From CAKZLS01 sp963786305 (lineage in GTDB: Bacteria > Pseudomonadota > Alphaproteobacteria > Rhodospirillales > Defluviicoccaceae), in assembly GCA_963786305.1 (NCBI GenBank), contig CAWAYL010000014.1:372001-436000 (forward strand): a stretch of 64,000 bases of DNA, read 5' to 3'. Made by a program: the position numbers and the translations under genes. Under the pieces are notes generated by a model. The model had not been told where the DNA came from, searched no databases, and was given only the letters and a program-made list of their open reading frames with translations. This document shows, one piece after another, positions 16,318-26,445 of this stretch (position 1 is the stretch's first letter; every line of letters starts with the position of its first letter).

Positions 16318-17844
16318 ATGCCCAACCGGATGTCACGGTCATCGGACGTCATGTGGTTGCCGCTTTTTCTGGACTGCGATCAGGAAGGGTTGAACCTGCA
16401 AAGCCGTATCCGCCAGATGATGGTGTCGGCGATCCTCGACCAGCATCTGCCGCCGTGCACGTCGCTTACATCGTGCCGCAAATTGGCGGACCAACTTGGT
16501 GTCGCCCGCAATACCGTGGTGCTGGCCTATCAGCAGCTCGCCGACGAGGGGTTCATTATCCCGCGAGAGCGCAGCGGCTATTTCGTCAACCCGGAAATCC
16601 TGGAAGGCCGGGCCGCGCCCCAAGAAGATCTCCCGCCCGTGGATCCGCCGGCCCGCGACTGGGAATCGCGATTTCGCTTCAAACCCTCTTCTCAGCGCAA
16701 CATCGAGAAGAGTCCTGATTGGCAGAGATACTCCCATCCGTTCATTTTCGGCCAGTTCGACGCTTCCCTTTTCCCCATTGCCGACTGGCGGGAATGCTGC
16801 AGAAAAGTGCTCAGCGTAATGGAAATTCGCGACTGGGCGCCGGATCATATCACCCGAGACGATTCGTCGCTGATCGAGCAGATCCGAACGCGGGTTCTGC
16901 CGCGCCGAGGTCTGCGGGCCAGCGCAGATGAAATCGTCGTCACCATCGGCGCCCAACAGGCGCTTTATCTGCTAGGGGATCTTCTGGTTACCGGGCGAAC
17001 CAAGGTCGGTGTCGAGAATCCAGGCTATCCGGATGCCCGCAACATTTTTGCCAGCCGTACCGCACGGACGGTCGGATTGAGCGTGGACGAACAGGGCTTG
17101 GTCGCCAGTGGTTCCCTGCGCGATTGCGACTACGTTTACGTCACGCCCAGTCACCAATGTCCAACCACGGTGACGATGCCGATGGAACGGCGGGAGGCAC
17201 TCCTGAAAATTGCCGAGGAAGAGAACATCATCCTGTTCGAAGACGATTACGAAAGCGAGAATTGTTACACCGGAACGCCGAAACCCGCGCTCAAGAGCCT
17301 CGATCAGAATGGCCGCGTCGTTTATATCGGCAGCCTGTCGAAGAGCTTGGCGCCGGGTCTTCGGCTCGGATACATCGTCGGCCCCAGGGAGCTGGTCAGC
17401 GAAATCCGGGCACTTCGCCGGCTCATGGTTCGCCATCCGGCCACCTTCATCCAGCGCTCGTTCTCGCTGTTCCTGTCGCTTGGTCACCATGACGCCCTCA
17501 CACGCCGACTGTCCCACATATACAATAGGCGGGCCCAGGTTCTCATGGACGCCCTTGTCCGCCATTTGCCGCAGACGACGTTCGTTCCGGTATCGGGCGG
17601 AGCATCGTGCTGGGTCCGAGGACCGGAATGGCTCGACTGTCACGAACTGGCGCGATTGGCCGAACAACGAGGCGTTCTCATCGAGCCCGGGGAAGTTTTC
17701 TTCATGATCCAACCGGCTCCGCTGAACTATTTCCGTATTGGGTTCACCTCGATCACCGAGGAAAGAATAGAAGAGGGCGTCCGTGAACTCGGAGCGGTCA
17801 TGAGGGAACTGGAACCTCGATCCGGCCACGCCGTCAGTCACTAG
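16318..17844 (+). CDS. MocR/PdxR-type transcriptional regulator (TauR-like)
   Basis: 508 residues. The N-terminal GntR winged helix (CRKLADQLGVARNTVVLAYQ, about residues 55-75) is joined to a class-I aminotransferase-like domain with PLP lysine in YIGSLSKSLAPGLRLGY near residue 343. MocR proteins sense an amine with PLP; TauR activates taurine genes in Rhodobacter. The tauX-like gene starts 186 bases downstream on the same strand, so a taurine sensor is likely. ATG 16318 follows AAGGAGC; longer frames upstream lack a ribosome binding site. Confidence 0.78.
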   Translation: MPNRMSRSSDVMWLPLFLDCDQEGLNLQSRIRQMMVSAILDQHLPPCTSLTSCRKLADQLGVARNTVVLAYQQLADEGFIIPRERSGYFVNPEILEGRAAPQEDLPPVDPPARDWESRFRFKPSSQRNIEKSPDWQRYSHPFIFGQFDASLFPIADWRECCRKVLSVMEIRDWAPDHITRDDSSLIEQIRTRVLPRRGLRASADEIVVTIGAQQALYLLGDLLVTGRTKVGVENPGYPDARNIFASRTARTVGLSVDEQGLVASGSLRDCDYVYVTPSHQCPTTVTMPMERREALLKIAEEENIILFEDDYESENCYTGTPKPALKSLDQNGRVVYIGSLSKSLAPGLRLGYIVGPRELVSEIRALRRLMVRHPATFIQRSFSLFLSLGHHDALTRRLSHIYNRRAQVLMDALVRHLPQTTFVPVSGGASCWVRGPEWLDCHELARLAEQRGVLIEPGEVFFMIQPAPLNYFRIGFTSITEERIEEGVRELGAVMRELEPRSGHAVSH

Positions 17845-17857
17845 AGCACCGTGCTCT
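17843..17857. promoter_or_regulatory. Perfect 7-1-7 inverted repeat after the MocR gene
   Basis: AGAGCAC-C-GTGCTCT, overlapping the stop codon of the regulator gene by two bases. There is no U-run after it, so it is a weak terminator candidate. It may equally be an operator in the tauX upstream region. Confidence 0.4.
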
Positions 17858-17871
17858 AAGATTCTGCTCTG

Positions 17872-17906
17872 ACTGGCACCAGCGAATACCGTCATCTGGC
17901 GCTACC
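17872..17906 (+). repeat. 35-base repeat upstream of tauX (copy A)
   Basis: Matches 27414-27448, upstream of xsc, at 32 of 35 positions: ACTGGCAC, AGCGAAT, CCGTCA and CTGGCGCTACC are shared. The orientation relative to the downstream gene is the same in both places. It could be a shared control site of the taurine regulon or a small dispersed repeat. Confidence 0.6.
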
Positions 17907-18030
17907 GCGGCGTTTCCTCACGGCCTAGCGTGAAAATGCGGGGAGGGGGCGGCCGGCCGGCCCGTTCGTCCCAAACTCTGAACGGGACCGCGGGCGGCGG
18001 CTCCCTATCTCCAACGGAATGAGGAAACCG

Positions 18031-18435
18031 ATGCCGGGTGAGACCATGCAAGTGACGGCGGAAGATTTGGCGGCGCTTTCCGACGCCTTCAATCGCCACG
18101 ATGTGCAATCCATTCTTTCGTTCATGACCGACGACTGTGTCTTCAATGCCGCCGGCGGACCCGACGTCCATGGCACCCGGTTCGTCGGGCACAAGGACGT
18201 AGGCGCCGCGTTCGAGCAGGTGTGGGCGATGTTCCCCGACGCTCAGTGGGCGGACGGAAATCATCTCGTCGCCGGCGACAAGGGTGTTTCCGAGTGGACC
18301 TTCATGGGGACCAAGGCGGACGGCTCGCGCCTCGTCGCCCAGGGCTGCGACATCTTTACCTTCCGTGATGGCAAGATCGCGGTGAAGAACGCCTTTCGCA
18401 AGGATCGGCCGGTGCTGCCACCGCATCAGCGCTGA
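18031..18435 (+). CDS. tauX: Taurine dehydrogenase small subunit, SnoaL/NTF2-like
   Basis: 134 residues with the NTF2/SnoaL fold pattern: LSDAFNRHDVQSILSFMTDDCVF, GPDVHGTRFVGHKDVGAAF, DGNHLVAGDKGVSEWTFMGT and CDIFTFRDGKIAVKNAFRKDRP. I recognise this as the small subunit that accompanies the flavoprotein TauY in taurine dehydrogenase, and the tauY-like gene follows after 43 bases. GAGG at 18021-18024 supports ATG 18031. The identification rests on this pairing; other SnoaL-like roles are possible. Confidence 0.68.
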   Translation: MPGETMQVTAEDLAALSDAFNRHDVQSILSFMTDDCVFNAAGGPDVHGTRFVGHKDVGAAFEQVWAMFPDAQWADGNHLVAGDKGVSEWTFMGTKADGSRLVAQGCDIFTFRDGKIAVKNAFRKDRPVLPPHQR

Positions 18436-18478
18436 CCGATACCTCTCCGCAAGCTCTTCCATGCAAGAGGGCGATGGC

Positions 18479-19870
18479 ATGAGTAACACCACGCGCGTCA
18501 ACCCCGGGCAGTCGAGCCCTTACGATCCGACGTACGATCCCCTGGTGTCGCCCACTCCCGGCCATGGCCAGGCCTATGCGCCGACCTATTGGATCGACAC
18601 GGCCGGCCGCTCCACCGCGGCACGATGGCCCGATCGACCGGGACCTCGATGTCGATGTGGTTATCATCGGATCCGGTTTCACGGGTCTTGCCTGTGCTCT
18701 GTTTCTCGCGGAAGAACACGGCATCAAGGCGCACGTCGTGGAGGCCAACCAAGTGGTCTGGGGGTGTACCAGCCGCAACGGCGGGCAGGCGCAGAATGCC
18801 TCCGGTCGGCTGACCCGTTCACAGTGGATCGAGCGGTGGGGGAAGGAAACCGCGCTGAAGCTGCACGCCGAGATCCAGGAGGGGTTCGACACCTTCAAGC
18901 ACCTGATCGAGGACATCGACTGCGACGCGCAGCGCGACGGGCATCTGTACAACGCGCACCGTCCGAAGGCATTGGAAAAACTGCGCTCGGAAGTGAAGAT
19001 TCACAACGACGTCTTCGGATACAAAACAAGGATCCTCGAGAAGGGTGAACTTCAGCAAGCCTACGTCAATGAAGCCGAAGCCGCGGCGCCATGCTGGAGC
19101 CCGAGGGTATCGGCGTGCATCCCTTGAAGCTGGCGTATGGCTATATCAAGAAGGCGCGGGCGCTTGGCGCCAAGATCCACCCGTCCAGTCCGGTGACGGG
19201 TTGGGAGACACGCGATGGCGTGCACTCTCTTCGCACCCCTGGAGGGACCGTGCGCGCCCGCGCGGTGGGTGTCGCTACCGGCGGCTATACCAGCCAGGGC
19301 CTGCATCCGTCGCTGAAGAACCGGTTGATGCCGATCCTGTCCAACTCCATCGTCACGCGTCCTCTTACCGCGAGGGAAAAAGACGCCTGCAACTTCCGCA
19401 GCACGCTGGTCATCACCGACACGCGGACGCTGCGGCACTACTATCGGCTGCTGCCCGACGACCGCGTGCAGATCGGCAGTCGCAGCGCCATCACCGGCGC
19501 CGACGCCGGCAATCCACGGCACCTCCAGGTGTTGATCAATGGCTTGCACCGCAAGTTCCCGGCGTTGAAGTCGATCGACATCGACTATTCGTGGTGGGGC
19601 TGGGTCGACGTCAGCCACGACATGATGCCGCGCATCGTCCAGCCGGATCCGAGCCAGACCTTGTTCTACGCGCTCGGCTACGGCGGCAACGGCGTCATGT
19701 ACTCGGCGCAGGCCGGACGGCGCTTGGCCGAGCGGATCGCCGGCAAGGGCGACAACGTCGATCTGCCGATCTTCAATTCCGAGTTGCCGGGAGAGCTGTT
19801 CGCGCCCTTCCGCCGGATCGGTCAACGCTTTCTGTACAGGTGGTACTACTTGCGCGACGAAGTTCTGTAG
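18479..19870 (+). CDS. tauY: Taurine dehydrogenase large subunit, FAD flavoprotein (two frame breaks)
   Basis: About 463 residues once the frames are joined. N-terminal dinucleotide fold DVDVVIIGSGFTGLACALF, then VVWGCTSRNGGQAQNASGRL, ATGGYTSQGLHPSL, YYRLLPDDRVQIGSR and a C-terminal LGYGGNGVMYSAQAGRRL. This is the DAO/PuuB family to which TauY belongs; the reaction is taurine to sulfoacetaldehyde plus ammonia with electrons to a cytochrome or quinone. The frame changes near 18605 (one extra base in GGCCGGCCG) and near 19086 (a missing G before GCCATG). A gamma-glutamylputrescine-oxidase-like role is the main alternative. Confidence 0.7.
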
Positions 19871-19898
19871 TCCGCGCCGACTTCCTAATGCGACATCC

Positions 19899-20725
19899 TT
19901 AATGCGACATCAAGACGGGGATCGTCATATGCCTGAGCAGGTGCTTGGTGCCGCTGCCGCGAAGCAGGTCCGGGAAACCGTAATGCCCGTGCGCGCCGAC
20001 GACGAGAAGGTCCGCGCCGCTTTCCGCTCCATGCGACATCAATGTTTCCATCGGGCTCATTCCCTCGATCACGCGCGTTTCCGTGTCCGCCTTCACGCCA
20101 TGCGCTTCCAGGTGTTTCGCCATGTCGGCGCCGGGTACGGTGCCGTGTCCTCTGCTCTTCTTGACGGGGGTTGATGGAGACCAGTGTGACCAATTCCGCC
20201 GACCGCAGGAACGGAAGCGCGTCATGCACCGCCCGCACCGCTTCGCGGCCGGCGTTCCAGCCAATCACGATCCGTCGTCCGATATTCTCCAACTCTCCGG
20301 AGGAGGGAACGATCAGTGACGGCCGTCCGGTATGGATGACCACCTGCTCGACCAGATCCACCGGTACGCCGGATCGCTTGTCATTGGGGTCGTGCTGACC
20401 GAGAATGGCGAGATCGCAATGACGCGCCCCGAATGCGACGGCCTTGGTCAGGGCGCTGTCTCTGCGTGAAATCGACGAATCCCAGTGCACCGAAACTTCC
20501 GCCTCCGCCGCCCTTTTCTTGAACGCGGACTTCGGCTCGCGCGACCAAGTCGGCAAACATCTCATGCACCTTCTGGGAGGCGAGATTGGCGAGGAAGGGG
20601 TCGCACTCGCCGTACAAGCCGGCGACGCTCGCATTGAAGCGGCGCGCGAGATCGAAGGCGATCTCCCGTCGATGATCGCTTCGTTCCGTGCTGTCCAGAT
20701 GCACGAACAGTTCTTTGTAGCTCAT
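19899..20725 (-). CDS. Two-domain universal stress protein (two frame breaks)
   Basis: About 275 residues in three frame segments: MSYKELFVHLDSTERSDHRREIAF; then KAVAFGARHCDLAILGQHD with HTGRPSLIVPSSG and RRIVIGWNAGREAVRAVHDALPFL; then GADLLVVGAHGHYGFPDLLRGSGTKHLL. The breaks lie near 20540 (one extra base in GCGCGCGAG read leftwards) and near 20168 (a C run one base too long). It is a tandem Usp, unlike the single-domain protein at 9240, and sits between tauXY and the tauE-like gene. Confidence 0.68.
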
Positions 20726-20761
20726 ACCGATCCTCCTACGAGCGGACGATAAACACGACGG

Positions 20762-21504
20762 TCACCAGATCGCTCTTCTCAACAGATTTAGTCCCAGCAG
20801 CAGGAGCGCAAACAACACGACCTTGCGGAACCGTTCCCGGTCGATGTGACGGCTCAGCCGGTGCCCGAGCCACATGCCAGCGAGTGCCGGCGCGGCACAC
20901 AGAAGAGACCAGGGCGCGGTTTCGCCGTTCAGGACCCCGCGTTCGACGAACGCCATCGCGAGAAAGATACCGCCCATCAAGAAGAACGTGCCGAGCGCCG
21001 CCACGAACTCCTTTCTTTCCAGGTGGAGGGATACGACATACATGATCAGCGGCGGACCGTGCACCGTCGATACGCCGCCCATGACCCCGGACATCAATCC
21101 GATGGCGCAACCCACCGGCCGCTCCGAGCCGGGGGGTAGCCGCAATGCCGGATGAAAATGATTGATCGAACAAAACACCACGACGACGGCGCCCAGCACG
21201 GCGAGAAGCCAACGTGGATCGAGAATCGAGATCAGCATCGCGCCGAGCCAGGTGCCAATGGCGAGGGCAACGAGAAGCAGCCAGAACCGGCGGATCGTCA
21301 TCAGCATACGCCCGCCACGCGTGGCCTGGAAAAGACTGGCGGCGAGGATCGGAAGCGTGTTCAGCGCCACTGCCGTCGGGACATCGAGAAAAATCGACAG
21401 CAGCGACATGGTGGTGAGGGGCAAGCCAAAGCCCAACGTTCCCTGAATGATGCCCCCGAGCGCGAACGTCGCGACACGACCGGCAAGACATCGAGCATTT
21501 GCAT
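20762..21504 (-). CDS. TauE/SafE family membrane exporter, copy 2
   Basis: About 247 residues; paralog of the protein at 7159-7902. GTLGFGLPLTTMSLLSIFLD, GGVSTVHGPPLIMY and FVAALGTFFLMGGIF are shared almost exactly. A likely sulfite exporter, given the neighbouring taurine and isethionate genes. The expected N-terminus MQMLDVLPVV is in a different frame from the rest, which continues with ATFALGGIIQG, so an indel lies near 21475. Starting at 21504 leaves a sensible 20-base gap to the dehydrogenase gene upstream. Confidence 0.72.
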
Positions 21505-21524
21505 CGTCCGGCATCGAGATCGGG

Positions 21525-23138
21525 TTATCCGGCGCGTGCGTCTTCAAGGATCATGTCCGCGGCCTTTTCGCCGATCATCACGGCCGGCGCATGGGTGTTG
21601 CCCGAAACGATATTCGGCATGATGGACGCGTCCGCGATGCGAAGACCGGTAACGCCATGAACGCGGAGACGGTGGTCGACCACCGCCATGGGATCCGAAC
21701 CCATCTTGCAGGTGCTGGTGGGATGATAGATGGTCGTGCCCAGATTGCGGGCCGCGTCGAGGAACTGCTCGTCCGTTTGAACTTCCGGCCCCGGCCGGAA
21801 ATCCTCGGCGATGTGCTTCGCCAGGGCTTTCGTCTGCGTCAGCCGGCGTGTCAATTTCATGGCATCGACGGCGACCCGCTGATCGACCGGCGAGTCCAGG
21901 TAATTCGCATGGATCTTCGGATAGTCGCGGGGGTCGGGTGAGGTGACGACGATCCGGCCCCGGCTTTCCGGGCGCAGTTGACAGACCGAGGCGGTGAAGG
22001 CCGAGAACCGGTGAAGCCCCTCGCCGGGGCTGTCGGCGCTCAACGGCTGCACGTGGTACTGGATATCCGGACGGTCCAGTTCGGGCCGCGATTTGGTGAA
22101 CGCGCACACCTGGCTGGCGGCCATGGTCATGGGCCCGGTCCGCTGGAGAATGAACTGCAGGCCGATGAGCATTTTGCGCAATGGATTGTTGACCTCGTCG
22201 TTCAGGGTCGGCTCGACGGTCTTGTAGATGCAGCGAATTTGCAGGTGATCCTGCAAATTCTCGCCGACGCCCGGCAGGTCGCTGAGCACGGGGATGTCCA
22301 ATTTCCGGAGCCGTTCGCCGCCACCGATCCCGGAGAGGTGCAGGATCTGAGGCGAACCGATGGCGCCGGCCGAAAGCACGATTTCGTTGCGGGCCGTGAA
22401 CACCTGCCGGGTGCCCTCCACATCGGCTTCGACGGCGACGGCTCTTTTGTCTTCGAACCGGATGCCGCGAACCAGGGTTTTGGTATCGACCGTCAGGTTC
22501 GACCGGTCCCGGACCGGCTTGAGAAAGGCCGTCGCCGAGCTCCACCTGAGGCCGCGATGGGTGTTTAGCTGGAAATAGCCGGCGCCTTCCTGGCCGGTGC
22601 CGTTGAAATCGTCGTTCTTCGGTATGCCGAGTTCGGTGCAGGCGGCGACGAACGAATCGCAGATCGGCCGGCTGAACCGCATGTTGGCCACCTTCAGCGG
22701 TCCGCCGGTGCCATGATAGTCATTGGCGCCGCGCTCCTGATCCTCGGATTTTTTAAAGTAGGGGAGGACGTCGTCGTAGGACCATCCCTCGTTTCCGAGT
22801 TGGCGCCAGTCGTTGTAATCCTCTTTCTGGCCGCGAATGTAGAGCAGTCCGTTCAAGGCGCTCGAGCCGCCGAGAACCCGGCCCCGCGGCCATTTGATCC
22901 GCCGATTGTTCACACCGGGATCGGGCTCGGTCTCGTAGCACCAATCGGACCTTGGGTTGTGGATCGTTTTGAAATAGCCGACGGGGATGTGCAGCCACGG
23001 ATAGGTGTCCTTGGGTCCGGCCTCCAACAGGAGAACCCGGTTGTTGGGATCGGCCGACAAACGGTTGGCCACTACGCAGCCCGCCGATCCGGCACCGACG
23101 ACGATGTAGTCGAATTCCTGGTCCGGCCCGTTTTCCAT
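21525..23138 (-). CDS. iseJ: GMC-family choline-dehydrogenase-like flavoprotein, probable isethionate dehydrogenase
   Basis: 537 residues, typical GMC length. FAD fold DYIVVGAGSAGCVVANRL at the N-terminus, GGSSALNGLLYIRG (GMC signature), VLSAGAIGSPQILHLSGIG, and a C-terminal IYHPTSTCKMG with the catalytic His, then HAPAVMIGEKAADMI. IseJ oxidises isethionate to sulfoacetaldehyde with a cytochrome-type acceptor. The gene is divergent from a TRAP operon followed by an IclR regulator and xsc, which matches reported isethionate loci. From sequence alone a choline or other alcohol dehydrogenase is possible. GAGGAGCAG precedes the start. Confidence 0.62.
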   Translation of the reverse strand: MENGPDQEFDYIVVGAGSAGCVVANRLSADPNNRVLLLEAGPKDTYPWLHIPVGYFKTIHNPRSDWCYETEPDPGVNNRRIKWPRGRVLGGSSALNGLLYIRGQKEDYNDWRQLGNEGWSYDDVLPYFKKSEDQERGANDYHGTGGPLKVANMRFSRPICDSFVAACTELGIPKNDDFNGTGQEGAGYFQLNTHRGLRWSSATAFLKPVRDRSNLTVDTKTLVRGIRFEDKRAVAVEADVEGTRQVFTARNEIVLSAGAIGSPQILHLSGIGGGERLRKLDIPVLSDLPGVGENLQDHLQIRCIYKTVEPTLNDEVNNPLRKMLIGLQFILQRTGPMTMAASQVCAFTKSRPELDRPDIQYHVQPLSADSPGEGLHRFSAFTASVCQLRPESRGRIVVTSPDPRDYPKIHANYLDSPVDQRVAVDAMKLTRRLTQTKALAKHIAEDFRPGPEVQTDEQFLDAARNLGTTIYHPTSTCKMGSDPMAVVDHRLRVHGVTGLRIADASIMPNIVSGNTHAPAVMIGEKAADMILEDARAG

Positions 23139-23311
23139 CACTGCTCCTCCCGCTTCGGTTCGCGATTACTGCGCGTCATGGTTGAGCGTCGGAGCGGAGC
23201 CCCCGTGCTCGTTATTGCGGCCAAAAGATTGTTGCACGCGGTTACCGATAATGCAATTATGATAAATAAAATTTCATTTTTGGATAATTCAGTGCATCTG
23301 GGAGGATGTCC
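23139..23311. promoter_or_regulatory. Divergent promoter region, iseJ-like / TRAP operon
   Basis: AT-rich 173-base gap with a dyad ATAAT-GCA-ATTAT at 23248-23260, then an A/T block to 23290. GGAGG at 23301-23305 is the ribosome binding site of the TRAP binding protein. The dyad is a candidate operator for the IclR regulator encoded downstream; this is inference only. Confidence 0.4.
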
Positions 23312-24541
23312 ATGATCAAGGAAAAACTCACGGGTATCACGCGCCGCGATCTTCTGCGGCTTGCCAGGACCTACGGCATCAGCTCGACTCTGCTCGCCGC
23401 CGGCGGTCTCGCCGGCGTGGTGACGCTGCCGCGGCTCGCCCAGGCCGCCAACTCCACGTACGAAAAGCGGTTCAGCAAGGAGCCGAAGGTCAAATGGAAG
23501 TTCGGGGCCTCCGGGTTCAACGAGATGAACATGCTGATCGAGCGCGCCGGCTTTATCGAGTTCGTCCGCGACGTCGAGGAACGCACCGATGGCGCGATCC
23601 AGATCGAGTTCATCGGCAACAACCAGATTTGTGGACAGCTGAACTGTCTCAGCAAGGCGCAGCAGGGGATTGTCGACGTTTTCGCCGCTTCGACGCAAAA
23701 CTCGGCGAGTTCCGCTCCATACCTGAACGTCCTCGACTATGCCTACATGTTCCCATCGCGCGCGTCGCAGTATCACTTCTTCTACCACCCGAAAAGCATG
23801 CAGCTGCTCCGCGAGCCCCTGGAAAAGAGGCACGGCGTCAAGTTCCTGTTCACCCATTGCGAGCTTCGCGGCATCCAGCTGGGTCTCGGATGGAAAGACA
23901 AACCGCTCGTCACCAGCATCGAGCAACTGGCCGGAACCAAGAACCGGGTCACCGGGACCCAGCTCGGGCGGATCGCCATGCAGCTGATGAACCTCAATCC
24001 CGTCCCCATCGCCTGGGAAGAAACCCTCGACGGGCTCAAGCAGGGCTTGCTCGACGGCGCGGAGACATGGGCGTCGGCGGTGGCTTACGCGAACATGGCC
24101 CCGGTGGTCTCGCAAAGCGTGGACCTCCAGTTCTTCTGCGGGACCGAGCACTGCGGCATGAACGCCAAGGTTTTCGACAAGCTCGACGGCGAGCTTCAGG
24201 ACGCCGTGATGGAATCGGCCTATTTTACCCAGGCCCTCATCCAAGGCGCCAACGAGGCCGCGCTCATCAACACGGTCGGCTTTTCCGACCCGCAACTGCC
24301 GAACACGATTTTCGCCAACAACGGGGTTCGCCCCGCCTTCCTCAGCGTCGCGGAGCTCGAGAAGGCCGAGAAGATGTGCTCGCCTCAATACGTGCCGGAA
24401 CCGTGGGAAGAGTGGCGCGAACGTCTCAACGAATGGGCCGGCGGCATCGATACCTACACGGAGATGTCGAAGATCGCGCGCGAAATACCCGCGGGCACCC
24501 TTGCCGAGAATGTCGAGCCGCGGCGCTGGTGGCGAAGCTAG
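23312..24541 (+). CDS. TRAP transporter substrate-binding protein, Tat-exported (IseK-like)
   Basis: 409 residues with a twin-arginine signal (ITRRDLLRLARTYG, hydrophobic core, cleavage near AQAA). DctP-type fold: FVRDVEERTDGAIQIEFIGNNQICG, LAGTKNRVTGTQLGRIAMQLMNLNPVPIAWEE and QGLLDGAETWASAV. It carries substrate to the DctQM pair encoded directly downstream. Tat export suggests folding before export. Isethionate is the favoured ligand because of the divergent GMC dehydrogenase and the downstream IclR and xsc genes. ATG 23312 is six bases after GGAGG; ATG 23306 would be too close. Confidence 0.82.
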   Translation: MIKEKLTGITRRDLLRLARTYGISSTLLAAGGLAGVVTLPRLAQAANSTYEKRFSKEPKVKWKFGASGFNEMNMLIERAGFIEFVRDVEERTDGAIQIEFIGNNQICGQLNCLSKAQQGIVDVFAASTQNSASSAPYLNVLDYAYMFPSRASQYHFFYHPKSMQLLREPLEKRHGVKFLFTHCELRGIQLGLGWKDKPLVTSIEQLAGTKNRVTGTQLGRIAMQLMNLNPVPIAWEETLDGLKQGLLDGAETWASAVAYANMAPVVSQSVDLQFFCGTEHCGMNAKVFDKLDGELQDAVMESAYFTQALIQGANEAALINTVGFSDPQLPNTIFANNGVRPAFLSVAELEKAEKMCSPQYVPEPWEEWRERLNEWAGGIDTYTEMSKIAREIPAGTLAENVEPRRWWRS

Positions 24542-24618
24542 GTTAGATCCAGGCAGCTTAGCGGCCAGCCCCGGTGGCAGGGGTTGGTGCGTTGTAATCC
24601 GGCGGTAGGAGAGAAGCC

Positions 24619-25137
24619 GTGCCCGTGATCAGGTTTATCGATCGGAATTTGGAAAAAACCATCATCCTCGTTTCGTACCTCGCGATGGCGGCGATCATAT
24701 TCGTCGAGGTGATCAGACGGTATGTGTTCAAGGAGCAGGCGGCCTGGAGCACCACCATTCCCGTCTATCTTTTTCTTTGGGTTACATGGTTCGGCGCGGC
24801 CTACAACGTTCGCGCCCGATCGCATTTGCGTTTCTCGGAACTGCGCCAGAAACTGCCGTACAATCTACAGTTCGCCACGCTGTGTCTGGATTTCGTGCTG
24901 TGGGCGGCGTTCGGCGCCATCGTCATCGCCTTCACCACCGAGCAGGTGCAGCTTCAACATATGAACTTCGCCATCGTTCCGGGGACCACCAACGTCATGC
25001 AGTGGTGGTTCTATCTGGCGACGCCGGTGGCGTGGGCACTGCTGATCTTCCGCGCCGCTCAGAACCTGCTCGAAGACTGGAAGACCTACCGGTCGGGCGA
25101 GCCGTTCGACTTATCCATGAGCGTTGTTTCGGAATAG
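24619..25137 (+). CDS. TRAP transporter small permease (DctQ, IseL-like)
   Basis: 172 residues with four membrane segments and FVEVIRRYVFKEQAAWSTTIPVYLFLWVTWFGA. GTG start after GGTAGGAGAG. Lies between dctP and dctM with short gaps, so one transcript is likely. Confidence 0.85.
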   Translation: MPVIRFIDRNLEKTIILVSYLAMAAIIFVEVIRRYVFKEQAAWSTTIPVYLFLWVTWFGAAYNVRARSHLRFSELRQKLPYNLQFATLCLDFVLWAAFGAIVIAFTTEQVQLQHMNFAIVPGTTNVMQWWFYLATPVAWALLIFRAAQNLLEDWKTYRSGEPFDLSMSVVSE

Positions 25138-25149
25138 GAGGGACGTGCC

Positions 25150-26445
25150 GTGGACGGAATTCTCATTAGCGCCATTTCCATTGCGGTCGTTGTCCTTTTC
25201 CTGATCGGCGTTCCGATCTTTCTCGTCATCGGCTTCTGGGTCGTCGGTGTCAGCGTGATCATCGATTTCACGCTGGCGAACATCGGCGTTACGCTCTACG
25301 AGGGGTTAAACTTTTTCGGACTGCTGGCCCTTCCGTTGTTCATCCTCACCGGCGATCTGATTGCCGCCGCCGGCATCGCCAAAAGATTGACGGACTTCGC
25401 CTACGCCATGATGGGATGGATGCGGGGCGGCCTGGCCATGGCGTCGCTGGCGGCGTGCGGGCTGTTCGCGGCGATCTCGGGATCGAACTCCGCCACCACG
25501 GCCACCATCGGCTCGCTCATGCACCCGGAAATGAAGGAGGGCGGATACGAGCCCTCGTTCTCCGCCGCCACCGTGGCGGCCGGCGGAACGGTGGGGATCA
25601 TCATCCCGCCGAGCGTCATCTTCATCGTCTACGGGTACATGATGAACCTGTCCATCAGCGATCTGTTCGTCAGCGGTCTGCTGCCGGGGATCATGATGGT
25701 GTTGGGGATGCAGATCACCTGCTACATCCTGGCCAAACGCAACCAGTGGGGCCACCTCATTCAGTTTGAACCGGTCCGGATCGTGAAGACGGGCGCGCGC
25801 GCCTATCTCGGATTTTTCGCCATCTTCATCGTGCTGTTCGGCATTTACGGCGGCGTCTTCTCACCGACCGAAGCCGCTGGCGTAACGGCGGGCTTCTGCC
25901 TTCTGTCGGGCCTATTCGTCACCCGGGAACTGAAGCTCAGCAAGCTCCCCAACGTGATCTTCCGCTCCGGCCAGATCACCGGCCTTCTGGCGCCGTTGAT
26001 CGCAATTTCCGTGGTAATGCAGCAGATCCTCTCCCTGCTTGGCGCCAACGAATTCCTTACCGGGCTGATCACTCAACTCGGCGGGTATTACCCGATCCTG
26101 ATCGCCTGCATGCTGATCGTGTTCGTCGTCGGCATGTTTCTCGAAAGCCTTCCGGTAACGATCATTCTGGCGCCCATCCTCGCGCCGATCGCCGACTCCA
26201 TTGGCATGAACCCGATCCATTTCGCCGTCGTCTTCCTGGTGGGGGCGTCGATCGGTTTCATCACACCGCCGTACGGGCTCAATCTTTACGTCGCCAGCGG
26301 CGTCACCGGCATCCCGTACCTGAAGATCGTGCGCTATGCCGTACCCTATCTGATCGCTTTGCTGATGGTGTGGTTCGTGGTCGCGCTGGTGCCATCGTTG
26401 TCGACAATCCTGCTGTTCTATGAGGGCGCCAATGTCGCGCAGTAG
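25150..26445 (+). CDS. TRAP transporter large permease (DctM, IseM-like)
   Basis: 431 residues with about 12 membrane segments. Motifs: LALPLFILTGDLIAAAG, LFAAISGSNSATTATIGSLMHPEM, GGTVGIIIPPSVIFIVYG, FSPTEAAGVTAGF and GFITPPYGLNLYVASGVTG. GTG 25150 follows AGGAGGGA 12 bases after the dctQ stop. With the two genes before it this forms a complete TRAP system. Confidence 0.88.
   Translation: MDGILISAISIAVVVLFLIGVPIFLVIGFWVVGVSVIIDFTLANIGVTLYEGLNFFGLLALPLFILTGDLIAAAGIAKRLTDFAYAMMGWMRGGLAMASLAACGLFAAISGSNSATTATIGSLMHPEMKEGGYEPSFSAATVAAGGTVGIIIPPSVIFIVYGYMMNLSISDLFVSGLLPGIMMVLGMQITCYILAKRNQWGHLIQFEPVRIVKTGARAYLGFFAIFIVLFGIYGGVFSPTEAAGVTAGFCLLSGLFVTRELKLSKLPNVIFRSGQITGLLAPLIAISVVMQQILSLLGANEFLTGLITQLGGYYPILIACMLIVFVVGMFLESLPVTIILAPILAPIADSIGMNPIHFAVVFLVGASIGFITPPYGLNLYVASGVTGIPYLKIVRYAVPYLIALLMVWFVVALVPSLSTILLFYEGANVAQ

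Noticed and set aside
19886..19913. Direct repeat AATGCGACATC at the convergent ends of tauY and the stress-protein gene
   Set aside because: Two 11-base copies at a gene end are most simply a small local duplication; no element boundary is visible.
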